IMG/VR virus record: IMGVR_UViG_3300048588_000078
Span: 1 to 47,244 of that record
Source: a virus
Direction: 5' to 3' (one strand)
Length of the DNA stretch: 47,244 nucleotides
Of this stretch, positions 8,105 through 17,197 are shown one piece after another (the stretch's first letter is position 1; the number at the start of each line of letters is the position of its first letter). The notes below the pieces were generated by a model. That model saw only the letters and a list, made by a program, of their open reading frames with translations, was not told where the DNA came from and made no database searches. The translations under genes and the position numbers were made by a program.

Positions 8105-10516
8105 TCATGTCAACCTCGTTATCTTGGCGTAATTGACAAATGTAGTAGCTGCGCGGGTAACGCTGACGGTGACGGTGATGTTCCCGCTCGACCGCGCTAC
8201 GGTGTCAGTGGCGAATACAGACGTGCCATCGGTCGCGTTGACGATCTGCGTGCCTTCAACGAATGTCCCGGAAGATGTCTCAAAGAAGATGCTGGCACGG
8301 TGCGCGTAGGATGTGCCCGCTGCGTTGTTCCCGCCGCGAGTGACGAGGTACATGCTCGGCCCGTGGGTGTTGTAATCAGCGGCAAAGGTGAACGTCGAGG
8401 CCGATCCGCCTGATGAACTGGTTTCCTCTTGCGCCGATAGCCACAGGGTTTTTGATGTCGGGACACGCATCCCATAGAAAGCATCAACCTCGACAAAACC
8501 GTTAACCAACCCCGGCCACTGCCCGTTGAGGATGTAACTCAGTCCCTGAATCCGCTGCGGGACGCCTGATGCTGAGTATCCGCCAACCGAGATCAGCGGT
8601 AACTCGGTCCATACCGACGTGCCGATGAACGTGCAGCCATAGAGTTCCGTCTGGTTGTTCTCATTCTCAACATCGCGTGTGCAGTTCTCCGCTGTGCAGC
8701 CAAAGAACTGATTACTCTCAGCAAGCACGCCCTGGATGACGAGTGCGGTTGGCGTGGCGTTTGGGGCGGTGCCTGTAACAATGCCCTCCATGTTGCAGGC
8801 GTAGAACTTATTTGTCGCGCAACTGTTGGTGATCTGGATGCCGGTATTCATCGACGCCTGACCGAACCGGCAACCAAAGAAGTTATTGCGGTTGACGCCA
8901 GACCCGCCCGCATTCGTCGGCTGCGCCATGTACAGCCCACGGATAGCACCCTGAACGTGGACGCTGGTGAAATCGTTGTACCAGCAGCCAGAGTCCGCAG
9001 CGGCCACGTCAGGACCAGCCTGCATGTAGATGCCTTCGTCAAACGCGCCCTTGATCCAGATGAACTCAAACGAATTCCAGTTCTGATGCACAACTGTCGT
9101 CGTCTGCGTGTTGTCCTCCGGCATGACGCCGAGACCGATGCAGCCGGTGTGCCCATTCACATCAAGGATCAGCCCGCCCTCGATACGGCAATTCGATGCT
9201 GAGTGACGCCACAGCACCATGTTGTTAGAGCCGCACAGCAGCCGTACCGACCGCGACCCCTTAAACGTCTTGTTGCCGGTCACGCTGTCTTGACTGGTGT
9301 ACGGAACAACCACGCCATTCAGATAGGCGTCGGCTGACGATGCGCCAGTAATCAGGTAATCCCCATCAGGGAATGTAATCACCTCGTTGGAAGCGATAGC
9401 GTTCTGGATGGCTGTCCGTGCATCAGTTGCGCCTGTCAGGTCAGCCCCATACCGCCGCACGTCACCCGGCGCATACCCGTAGTCCGTAGGTGTTACGCCA
9501 GCGGCAATCTCGGCGGCGGTCTGCGGGTACAGCGCCGCCCCGACTTGGCTCCGGCTGACGTTCGTGACATTGACCGCACGACCGACGATGACCCTGAACT
9601 GGTCAGAGGCTACCGGCGTGAAGCCAAGCGTGATCGTGGTCGAGTTGGTCTCTGTATAGTCGGCAGTCGCCAGTAGCGCCCCGTTGAAGAACACATCGAC
9701 TTCGTGGGCGCCGGGTGTATACGACGCCGTGGTCAGGGTGATGGTTGGGGTGGTCAGGCCGGTGAATGACTGTTCCTCCCTGCCGGTACGAACCAACGTG
9801 ACATCGAATACCTCGCCAATCGAGAACTCGATGACATCGCCACTCGTGGCCGGGGTCGTCAATGTAATGCTGGTGATGCTGGTCTCAGCGTAATCCACGC
9901 CGACGACTTGCTTCACGCCGTTGAGGTAGACCGACAAGTCGTAAGAGCTTGGGGTGTAGGCGGCAGGGACGGTGATAACCGTCTGCCCGTTTGTCGGGTA
10001 GACCAGATAAACGCTGTGGGTCAGCGGCTGTGCCGCATCGCCGGTAACAACCGTGGGGTCGCCGCTGGCGTTGAACCAAAGGTACTTGCTGGCCCGGTCT
10101 GCAGCGGAGGGCATTTCCGCCACCGTGTTGCCGAGAATAGACCCACGGATAGCCCGTGAAATCTTCGCTCGGAGTTCCTGCGAGATGACCATGAACTTGT
10201 CAAGTTCGCTGTTCAGCCTTGCGGAAGTCCACGGACCGTTCTGCTGGTAATCCGTATCCCGGTCAATCGCGGTGTCAGAATAGATCGTGACAATAGCGCC
10301 AGCCGACAACCCGGTCGTGAAGATGACCGACCCGCCGAGGTCGTTGTCTACGCCCGTTACCGAATACATCGTGCCGAGGGTGTACTGTACGTCGCCGACG
10401 TACACATCGAGATCCCCCTCGTCGAAGATGCGGAACGGGTACGTGAACGTCGTCTGCCCCGCGCCGGAGGTATACTGGACGCGACGAGAGAGGTCGCTTA
10501 CATCATCTATTGCCAT
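8105..10516 (-). CDS. Tail fibre/spike with T7 gp17-like N-terminal domain
   Basis: 803-aa protein. Residues 1-160 match the T7 tail-fibre N-terminal domain that docks on the tail (RRVQYTSGAGQTTFTYPF, FRIFDEGDLDVYV, DTDYQQNGPWTSARLNSELD). Two tandem beta modules follow (about 180-250 and 255-320: SSYDLSVYLNGVKQVVGVDY and AHEVDVFFNGALLATADY), then the linker TAAEIAAGVTPTD / GDVRRYGA (about 332-355), then a beta-helix with depolymerase-like rungs and a C-terminal tip. It is the only array protein with an obvious particle anchor, so it probably forms the base for the others. ATG start. Confidence 0.88.
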   Translation of the reverse strand: MAIDDVSDLSRRVQYTSGAGQTTFTYPFRIFDEGDLDVYVGDVQYTLGTMYSVTGVDNDLGGSVIFTTGLSAGAIVTIYSDTAIDRDTDYQQNGPWTSARLNSELDKFMVISQELRAKISRAIRGSILGNTVAEMPSAADRASKYLWFNASGDPTVVTGDAAQPLTHSVYLVYPTNGQTVITVPAAYTPSSYDLSVYLNGVKQVVGVDYAETSITSITLTTPATSGDVIEFSIGEVFDVTLVRTGREEQSFTGLTTPTITLTTASYTPGAHEVDVFFNGALLATADYTETNSTTITLGFTPVASDQFRVIVGRAVNVTNVSRSQVGAALYPQTAAEIAAGVTPTDYGYAPGDVRRYGADLTGATDARTAIQNAIASNEVITFPDGDYLITGASSADAYLNGVVVPYTSQDSVTGNKTFKGSRSVRLLCGSNNMVLWRHSASNCRIEGGLILDVNGHTGCIGLGVMPEDNTQTTTVVHQNWNSFEFIWIKGAFDEGIYMQAGPDVAAADSGCWYNDFTSVHVQGAIRGLYMAQPTNAGGSGVNRNNFFGCRFGQASMNTGIQITNSCATNKFYACNMEGIVTGTAPNATPTALVIQGVLAESNQFFGCTAENCTRDVENENNQTELYGCTFIGTSVWTELPLISVGGYSASGVPQRIQGLSYILNGQWPGLVNGFVEVDAFYGMRVPTSKTLWLSAQEETSSSGGSASTFTFAADYNTHGPSMYLVTRGGNNAAGTSYAHRASIFFETSSGTFVEGTQIVNATDGTSVFATDTVARSSGNITVTVSVTRAATTFVNYAKITRLT

Positions 10517-10527
10517 TCTGTGCCCTG

Positions 10528-13500
10528 CTATTTAGCCGGTTTTGACTCTGTTAATCGGTCGCCGAACGTGTCGTAAGTGGCCCCCTCGGCGTCAATGCTG
10601 TCTGCGAACTCGCCCTCAAGTGCGTTCACGATCCGGTAGATGTACGCGAGGTTCTGCAAAGGCAGGAGTCGTCGTGTGCGGTGTACGTCTGAAGCAGACA
10701 CTTCCGGCGCCCACGACTCCTCGTCGGCTGGCTTCATCAGCCCCGACCAAGCGGTTATGAAGTCCGATGCAGTGCCGAACGACGGCCCCATCAGCGTGTC
10801 GAGAGGGCTGCTGTCTTTAAATCGCGAGAGCTTCAATTTCCGGAGAGGCCCCGGCATGAATACCGTCGCGGGGTCCCACACGTCGGGGATGTACCCGAGG
10901 GCGCCAGACCACAGCAACGCTGAGGACACGATGCTGGCCGGGTCAGTCTCCGGCTCTCTGCCTGCGATAATATCCTTCGTGTACTGCGACAACGTGCCGA
11001 GGCCAAGCATTACGCCGAGGCCGTTTGCCGCCATCATGTCCCCGTGAGCCAGCCCCTGCGCCACGGGTATCATCAGCCGGTTGACAGAGACTACGCCGAA
11101 GGTCTTGAACTGCAGCAGGGTCTTTACCAGCTCCTTGTCCATCAGAAGCGGGGTGTCGCCAACCCCCTTCGAGATAGACATTATCTCGCCGGCTTGGATA
11201 ATCGCTGACTCCAGCTTCCTCGCCACGCCGAGAGCTTCCTTGTCCCACAGCTCCGTGGATGCGCGAAGCATCCCGTCCGTGGTCTCGCCGTGCTTGGCGA
11301 ACTGCTCCGCGATGACTTTGAGGTCTGACTCGCCGAGGCCAAGCTGCGCGATCTTCGCCCGTTGTATCTTTGAGAGACTTGACGGGTTCGCGGCGCCACG
11401 CAATATCGCATCCTGCTCAAGAATAGATGTCAGATTCTTGAGGGTACTGTTCCACGTCGCCATCAACGACAAGCGAGTAAACTGCTGAGTCGCCCGCTGT
11501 CCAACCCTTTCCAGGTTGGCCGCGAAGCCGCGTTGCCCGCCGCTCAGATCCTCGGCGATGTCCGCCAGCGTTCCTGAACGGGTGTCGAGCACCCAATCAA
11601 GTGCAACGTGCATCCGCCGGCTGTCGGCGCGAGTCAGCTTGTTGAACTTCACGTTGGTAACGAACTTGGCAAGCGCCTTGCCGGTGTTTCTCAGGCCGTA
11701 CTTGGATACGATGTGGCCCAAGTCCGCCATCGACGAGACGGTCTGGGTGCCGAGCATACGCAGCATATTGAACTGCCGGAGGATGCGCCCAGCGCGGACC
11801 CACCCTATCGCCTCGTTGCCCTTCGGCCCGACTTGGTTCAGCAGCCGGAGCCGCATACCCTCGATGTCGTTCAGCACGTCGCTGTGCTCGGAGGTTAGAC
11901 GATCTACCTCTTTCTTGTTGCGTGCGTCAATGGCCCCTTTCAGTTTATCCACAGCATCTGTGTCATTTCGCGCTTTAGCCGCGGCAAGTAACTCTTTTTC
12001 CTCTTTCGTCATCGCAGAGCCTGCGGCTATTTTCTTCGCTCGATACACTTCGGATATTTCTTCTGTCTGCTTCTTCAAGTCGATGTTGCCGAACGCTTTA
12101 CGCATTTCAATGTTCGGCGCAACGGAGCGGATATACCCGCTCATTACCTGATCGAGATCAGAAACAAGGTACGGCTCAAGAATGTGGTCTGGCACATCCA
12201 GCGCCCGTTCTTTCGTAACCTTCGGGTTGGATATACGCCCCAAGTCGGCGTTCGCTCGTGTAGTTCCGAGGATATTCTCTATCACTTTTTGCACACGATC
12301 CGCAATTTCCGCTGGATCTTGATACGCCGTTTTTGCTCTTAAAACATCTCCGTCGAAGTCGCGCACCGCCTTGGCATCCGCTTTTGCTTCGTCCGCCGCC
12401 TTCTTGGCTTTCTTGGCCGCTAAGCGGGCTTCTTTCGCTGCCGCTCGCTGCGCCGCGACTCCGTGCGAAACGTCATCCTCGCCTTTACGCGCAGCGGCTA
12501 CAGCTTCCTCTGCCTTGGCCTTCTTTTCACGCCAGCGGTCAACCGCCTCTGCGGTTCTCGCGTCTTTCTTGCGAACGGCGTTCACTTCGTCCAATTCTTT
12601 CTCTGCCGTTCTCGAAGCCTCGGTCGCGTCTTTGCGCGCTTTACGAAGGGCGTCCATCCCTTGCTCTATTTCAATCGCCTCGTCTCTCAGCGTCTGCAGC
12701 TTCTCGCTGTGAGCTATACCTTTTACGGTTGTCTTTTCTATCTCACGGGTAAGCCGCCGTTGCGCCCTCGCGAGTTGCTGTGGCGTCGCCCCTGACGCCT
12801 CCTCCGGCAGATACTCCCGCTGCGCTTCCAGCTCATTCAGCGTCTGCTGCAGGCTGTCTACTTCTCGTTCGACCTTACGAATAGCGGCGTTGTGTTCTGA
12901 CAGCTTCTTCTTCGCGGAAGCAACTTCCGCCTCAGCCGACGCAACCGTTTCCTTAGCGTTATCGTATGCCTTCTTCTTTTCCGCAAAGGCAGCCGCGTTC
13001 CCTTCCGCGCGCCCCCACGCTTCCTCAATTTTAATAAGCTTTTTGTCGGCCTCCGCCAAAGCTGCTTCCGCTCGGCTAATATCGCTCCGAGCGGCTGTTC
13101 GCTGGCGACGAATACTCTCCAGGGCGGCCACAGACTCTTTCGCAGCCGCCTTCGCCGCATCGCTCTTGGCAAGCGTCTCCTCGACGTTTGCAAACGACGC
13201 ACCTACCGCGTCACCAACCCGGCCACGGGCCTCCTTTACCTCCTTCGATTCCTTCGGCAGCTTTGGATTATACCGAAACCAATTGAACAGCCGGTCAGTG
13301 AACCCTGGGAGGTCCGCTTGGATCGCATTGTGGTCATACACGCGGGGGAAGTACGACTCAGCCCCGAGAGTGCCGATGTCCTCCGGCAGTACCTCAAGGT
13401 CCTCGAATGCTTTACGGTCAGCCTCGAACTGCTTGCGGAGCGTCCGCGCCAGGCCGCTGACCTCGGTGATGTCGCTCTTGTCTCCCCGCCGCATCGCGCC

Positions 13501-14628
13501 CGCGACATTGATGCCGAACTCACGTCGAGACATCGCCCCGCTGCCGACACGCTCCACGTACTTCGCGTACTCCGCGTCGAAGTTGGTCACGACCATCATC
13601 CGACTTTCAAGCGAACGCTGCCTTACCGCGGATTCTACGGAGTTGGCCGTCGGGACGCCCTTCAGGTTCTTGTTCAGCATAAACGGAATGTCCGCCATAC
13701 GCTGAAGAAGAACCCGCGCCTTGTTCGTGGAGGAAGTCAGCACCCGGTTAAGCGGGTTTATCTTGCCAGCGGTACGCGCAATCGCCTCGCCACCCTTGGC
13801 GATGGTGTTGTCGTCCAAATTGCCGAACAGCTCCACTTCAGCCGCGCCCGCCGTGGAGCCCTGTGGTACGCCCTTCCCTTTGTTGGCCGCGTCGAACCCT
13901 TTTTGGAGATCTCCCGCGATCTTCTCGAACTCAGAGCGGGGCACACGGCTTACCCACGTCCCGAGGGCAGCGCCCAAGAACACGCCAGCGCCCACGTTCT
14001 TCATCGACTCTTCGAGGGTGCGCAGATACTGGTTGCGGTGCAACGCGACTTCTGCAGCCGTGTCAACCGCCGCAACCGCGCCTGTGGCAGCGGCTACCCG
14101 CGTCAACCGAGAGCCCCATGCGACAGGCGCAGCCGCCGGTACAAGCATCGCTGCCATCGCAGGGGCGTCTGTAATAAAGAACGCGGCCGTCATAAGCTGT
14201 CCGGGGATGCCGCCTTTGGCCACAGTTTCGAGGTCGCGCTGCTCCTGGTGGATGCCGCGTATCGCGTACTTCAGCTCATCCGGTGAGTTCACATGCGACA
14301 CGAGCTTGTACTGATCCGGCGACAATCCTGACAGCGCCTCCGGGTCGGAGTACGGCGACCACCCTTTAACGTCCTCGAAGTCAGGCGCGTACAACGCCCG
14401 ATTCGTGCCGTCGCTGTACCCGCCGCCAAATATCGCCATCATGTCTGAGGCGCGGGCGATGACATTGTTCGTAGACGCGAACACGCTCGAAAGCCGCGCC
14501 GCCGAGGCCGCCACATCCATGAGGTCGGGCGATTCTTCGTCGGGCTCAGGCATTACCGTGCGCTGGCTATCCGCCCGCTGCATGAGGTTTGGCAGAACTC
14601 TTGATGCGTCCCACGGGATCGCCGGCAT
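10528..14628 (-). CDS. Large internal virion protein (T7 gp16-like ejection protein)
   Basis: 1366-aa protein, by far the largest here. After a ~150-residue lead, about 145-190 is hydrophobic (MTAAFFITDAPAMAAMLVPA), then a mixed region, then a very long Ala/Lys/Glu coiled coil (about 490-780, e.g. AEAALAEADKKLIKIEEAWG), then a helical C-terminal third containing another hydrophobic block. Position after the gp14/gp15-like genes and size fit the inner-core protein D that is ejected to form the trans-envelope channel. I do not see a clear lytic transglycosylase domain at its N-terminus, unlike T7 gp16. The start overlaps the upstream stop (TAATG). Long antisense ORFs here are shadows. Confidence 0.82.
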   Translation of the reverse strand: MPAIPWDASRVLPNLMQRADSQRTVMPEPDEESPDLMDVAASAARLSSVFASTNNVIARASDMMAIFGGGYSDGTNRALYAPDFEDVKGWSPYSDPEALSGLSPDQYKLVSHVNSPDELKYAIRGIHQEQRDLETVAKGGIPGQLMTAAFFITDAPAMAAMLVPAAAPVAWGSRLTRVAAATGAVAAVDTAAEVALHRNQYLRTLEESMKNVGAGVFLGAALGTWVSRVPRSEFEKIAGDLQKGFDAANKGKGVPQGSTAGAAEVELFGNLDDNTIAKGGEAIARTAGKINPLNRVLTSSTNKARVLLQRMADIPFMLNKNLKGVPTANSVESAVRQRSLESRMMVVTNFDAEYAKYVERVGSGAMSRREFGINVAGAMRRGDKSDITEVSGLARTLRKQFEADRKAFEDLEVLPEDIGTLGAESYFPRVYDHNAIQADLPGFTDRLFNWFRYNPKLPKESKEVKEARGRVGDAVGASFANVEETLAKSDAAKAAAKESVAALESIRRQRTAARSDISRAEAALAEADKKLIKIEEAWGRAEGNAAAFAEKKKAYDNAKETVASAEAEVASAKKKLSEHNAAIRKVEREVDSLQQTLNELEAQREYLPEEASGATPQQLARAQRRLTREIEKTTVKGIAHSEKLQTLRDEAIEIEQGMDALRKARKDATEASRTAEKELDEVNAVRKKDARTAEAVDRWREKKAKAEEAVAAARKGEDDVSHGVAAQRAAAKEARLAAKKAKKAADEAKADAKAVRDFDGDVLRAKTAYQDPAEIADRVQKVIENILGTTRANADLGRISNPKVTKERALDVPDHILEPYLVSDLDQVMSGYIRSVAPNIEMRKAFGNIDLKKQTEEISEVYRAKKIAAGSAMTKEEKELLAAAKARNDTDAVDKLKGAIDARNKKEVDRLTSEHSDVLNDIEGMRLRLLNQVGPKGNEAIGWVRAGRILRQFNMLRMLGTQTVSSMADLGHIVSKYGLRNTGKALAKFVTNVKFNKLTRADSRRMHVALDWVLDTRSGTLADIAEDLSGGQRGFAANLERVGQRATQQFTRLSLMATWNSTLKNLTSILEQDAILRGAANPSSLSKIQRAKIAQLGLGESDLKVIAEQFAKHGETTDGMLRASTELWDKEALGVARKLESAIIQAGEIMSISKGVGDTPLLMDKELVKTLLQFKTFGVVSVNRLMIPVAQGLAHGDMMAANGLGVMLGLGTLSQYTKDIIAGREPETDPASIVSSALLWSGALGYIPDVWDPATVFMPGPLRKLKLSRFKDSSPLDTLMGPSFGTASDFITAWSGLMKPADEESWAPEVSASDVHRTRRLLPLQNLAYIYRIVNALEGEFADSIDAEGATYDTFGDRLTESKPAK

Positions 14629-16772
14629 TACTGCAACATCCTCGGGTTCGGGTTAGAGAAAAGCTGGTCCGTCGCCTGCTCTACTATCTGCTCGTTCTCG
14701 CGTATCTGCTGCGCCTCTGCAAGTTTGTCAGCCCTGACTTTCTCCTCGGCGCGGTCGTATGCGTCTGCACCGGGGATCTGGTACCTTATCGGGTACCCTG
14801 TCCTCGGATCGCGTATGCGGTCAAGCAGGAGACCGTCCTCGTTTACAGCCACTAGATCCCACCGCAGCCCCATAGATGGGTCTGTCTCGCTCGAAGGCGA
14901 GAGAGCGACCTTGGTGCCTGCCGGGTACCCCGCGGCAAGCACCGTCTCGTCGATATCTTTCCTGAGAATGTCTGTTCGCAACTGCGGCGCCCACTTAATG
15001 ATCTCCGGAGACCCGTTTACGTCTGACACTCGGTAAATACTGGTTACGTGCTTGGCCTCCTTCTCCTGGGCCTCAGCCAATTTGCCCCCGTTGTATACGA
15101 ATTCGGAGCGAACCAACCGCTCGTAATCATCAATCATCTCGCCGGTTGGCGGCAGCGGGGAACTGAAGATAAGCCCTTCTGTGTCGAACTTACCGCCGCG
15201 CATACGCTCCGCCAGCGCGAGCCGGTTCTTGATCGGGGCCTTCTGCTTGGCGTACTCGTCGCGGAGCCGTTCTTCCTTCTCTTTCGAGGTGTTATAGACG
15301 AGGTCGTTCACCCGCTCTACGGCTGAAATGTAGTTACCGCCCGCGCTCACAATCGCGTCTATCTGCATCAAGTATGAGTCCAGCTTCGCGTCGTATCCTT
15401 CTTGCCGCATGGCTGTCGGTTTCGCCTTGTACGCCTCCGCGTAAAACGACGCAGCGAGCGCCGCCGATTCTGGGTTCGCGCTTGACGAGGTCGCCCGGAT
15501 AAACGCCTGCGCGGATTCAGGAAAAATGCCGCTCTTGCGAAGCGTGTCTACCGCCAGCGTTTTCCATTCGTTAGATCCACGGGCATACCCGGAGGCTGCC
15601 GCCTGGTCACGAAACAAGGTGTCAACCGCCTTTTTGTGCTTCGGGTTGCCGGGGTCCATGACCCCACCTTCCGACTGCACAATCTCCAACGCGGAAAGTT
15701 CTATTTCCTTGCCGACCTTCTCTTTCTCGTTCCGGGCAACGGCCGCCATCTTGTCGGCGTATCCGCTCGGCGTCAGCGCGTTGTTGCGTCGAAGGGCCTT
15801 CAGCTCGGCGCGTATCTGGCCTCCCGTCTCACCGGAAGCGATACGCTGCCCGACATTGGCCACCTCGTCCGCGAACAGCACGGCATTCTTGGAGTGCTCC
15901 GCCGAGTTTGCCTTCTGCCAGTTGGAGGCCACCTGCGCCTTCTGTGGCTCCGTCAGTTCATCGGAGTCCATCGCGGCCTGCAGCATGGCGGCGCCCTTCT
16001 CGGCGTCCTCTCGCGTTGCTGTGGCAATCGCGTCACTCGCCAAAGTGACCCGCGTATCTGATATACCCCTATCGACGGCTTCCCGGAACGCCGCGTCGTA
16101 CTTGACGACATCGGTGGCCTTGATAAGCCCCTCTTTAGCCATGACCTCAAGGCGCCGACGGTTCTCGACGACATACCCCAAGACGAGTTCGTCACCTTCC
16201 TCGCCGGGGATATGTACGCCCGCCTCGATGGCGGCTGCCGCGGCGCTGTTGCTGCCTTCAAACGCAGCCGCAAGCGTCTCGTTCTCGGTACGAACACGGA
16301 GTTGCTCATTCGCCTTGCTAACGGCAACTCGCGTCTTGCCCTTGAGCATCGCGCCGACCCAAGGCCGATACTGCTCTGGCACTCCGTCGTACATCTGCAC
16401 GGCAACAGCGTCGATAGCCGCCTGCATCCCTTCCGGGTCGGCTTCGTGCTTCGCTGCCAGCTCGTCTATCGTCGCTGCAACGTCGGTCTGCACCTTGGCG
16501 GAGTATGCCGCTTCTGCTGCCGAGTTGTAGCCCTTGCCCCAAGGCGTGAGCGCCGCCAGCCCGGATACCGGTTTCGGCTTACCCGCGAACCCGTCCTTCT
16601 GCCCTTGGGCCGCCGCCTCGTTCATGCGCAGCTCGCTGCCCACGGCAACGGCTTGGCTCTGTATGCCTTTCGCTGCGCGTGAAAGCAGCTCACCGAGTTC
16701 CGCAGAACCGGAACTCGGCATCCTCGTTTCAACCCCAACCGGGGCGACGGCCTGCCTGTACCGTTGGGCCAT
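14628..16772 (-). CDS. Internal virion protein (T7 gp15-like)
   Basis: 714-aa protein using the ATG at 16772, two bases after the upstream stop; a 17-codon longer frame starts inside the preceding gene. It is soluble, mostly helical and Ala/Glu/Lys-rich throughout (AAEAAYSAKVQTDVAATIDE, EHSKNAVLFADEVANVGQRI). Order (14-like, 15-like, 16-like) and size match the second inner-core protein of T7-like phages, which is ejected with the gp16-type protein to make the DNA-transfer conduit. No enzymatic motif seen. Confidence 0.78.
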   Translation of the reverse strand: MAQRYRQAVAPVGVETRMPSSGSAELGELLSRAAKGIQSQAVAVGSELRMNEAAAQGQKDGFAGKPKPVSGLAALTPWGKGYNSAAEAAYSAKVQTDVAATIDELAAKHEADPEGMQAAIDAVAVQMYDGVPEQYRPWVGAMLKGKTRVAVSKANEQLRVRTENETLAAAFEGSNSAAAAAIEAGVHIPGEEGDELVLGYVVENRRRLEVMAKEGLIKATDVVKYDAAFREAVDRGISDTRVTLASDAIATATREDAEKGAAMLQAAMDSDELTEPQKAQVASNWQKANSAEHSKNAVLFADEVANVGQRIASGETGGQIRAELKALRRNNALTPSGYADKMAAVARNEKEKVGKEIELSALEIVQSEGGVMDPGNPKHKKAVDTLFRDQAAASGYARGSNEWKTLAVDTLRKSGIFPESAQAFIRATSSSANPESAALAASFYAEAYKAKPTAMRQEGYDAKLDSYLMQIDAIVSAGGNYISAVERVNDLVYNTSKEKEERLRDEYAKQKAPIKNRLALAERMRGGKFDTEGLIFSSPLPPTGEMIDDYERLVRSEFVYNGGKLAEAQEKEAKHVTSIYRVSDVNGSPEIIKWAPQLRTDILRKDIDETVLAAGYPAGTKVALSPSSETDPSMGLRWDLVAVNEDGLLLDRIRDPRTGYPIRYQIPGADAYDRAEEKVRADKLAEAQQIRENEQIVEQATDQLFSNPNPRMLQ

Positions 16773-16773
16773 A

Positions 16774-17196
16774 CTACTTCTTCGGTTTATACGACAAAGC
16801 GGCGGTGCTGCCAGCCGTGTCAAGCAACGTGGTAAACGCGCCCACTTTGCCGGCGCGCTTGGCGTTGGACCCTTGGAGCCGCAGAAGTGACTGCGTTTGC
16901 AACGTGTTGGAGCGGTCCGCCATCAGATCGTCGGTCGCGTACATCAGATCGGCCCCGAGAGTTGCCGCGTTCACCGCCACGCCGCCTGCGCCTGCTGCAG
17001 CGTTCTGCGAAGCTATGGCCCGCAGCAATGCCCTTCGGCGCTCGATCTCTCGCCCCCTCGCCGCGTCACCTTCACGATTCGCGGCGATCTGCGCTTCCGC
17101 GTTGGCGGCTTTACCGGCGGCCTTCTGCTGCTGCGCGGAGTAGACACCTGACGCGGCAGTAGTGGCTATGAGTAGCGGTACTGCTAATTCGCCCAT
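16774..17196 (-). CDS. Internal virion protein (T7 gp14-like)
   Basis: 140-aa protein with an N-terminal hydrophobic Ala/Gly segment (about 5-20, AVPLLIATTAASGVYSAQ), a charged helical middle (AQIAANREGDAARGREIERR) and Gly/Ala-rich C-terminal half (SQNAAAGAGGVAVNAATLGA). This is the usual pattern of gp14-type core proteins, which insert in the outer membrane on ejection. It is the first gene of the three internal-protein genes and overlaps nothing, being 1 nt from tail tubular B. Confidence 0.78.
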   Translation of the reverse strand: MGELAVPLLIATTAASGVYSAQQQKAAGKAANAEAQIAANREGDAARGREIERRRALLRAIASQNAAAGAGGVAVNAATLGADLMYATDDLMADRSNTLQTQSLLRLQGSNAKRAGKVGAFTTLLDTAGSTAALSYKPKK

Positions 17197-17197
17197 G

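Noticed and set aside
11516-14314. Plus-strand ORFs up to 322 codons opposite the 1366-aa internal protein
   Set aside because: Antisense shadows of a long Ala/Lys/Glu coiled coil (low-complexity Ser/Leu/Arg products).
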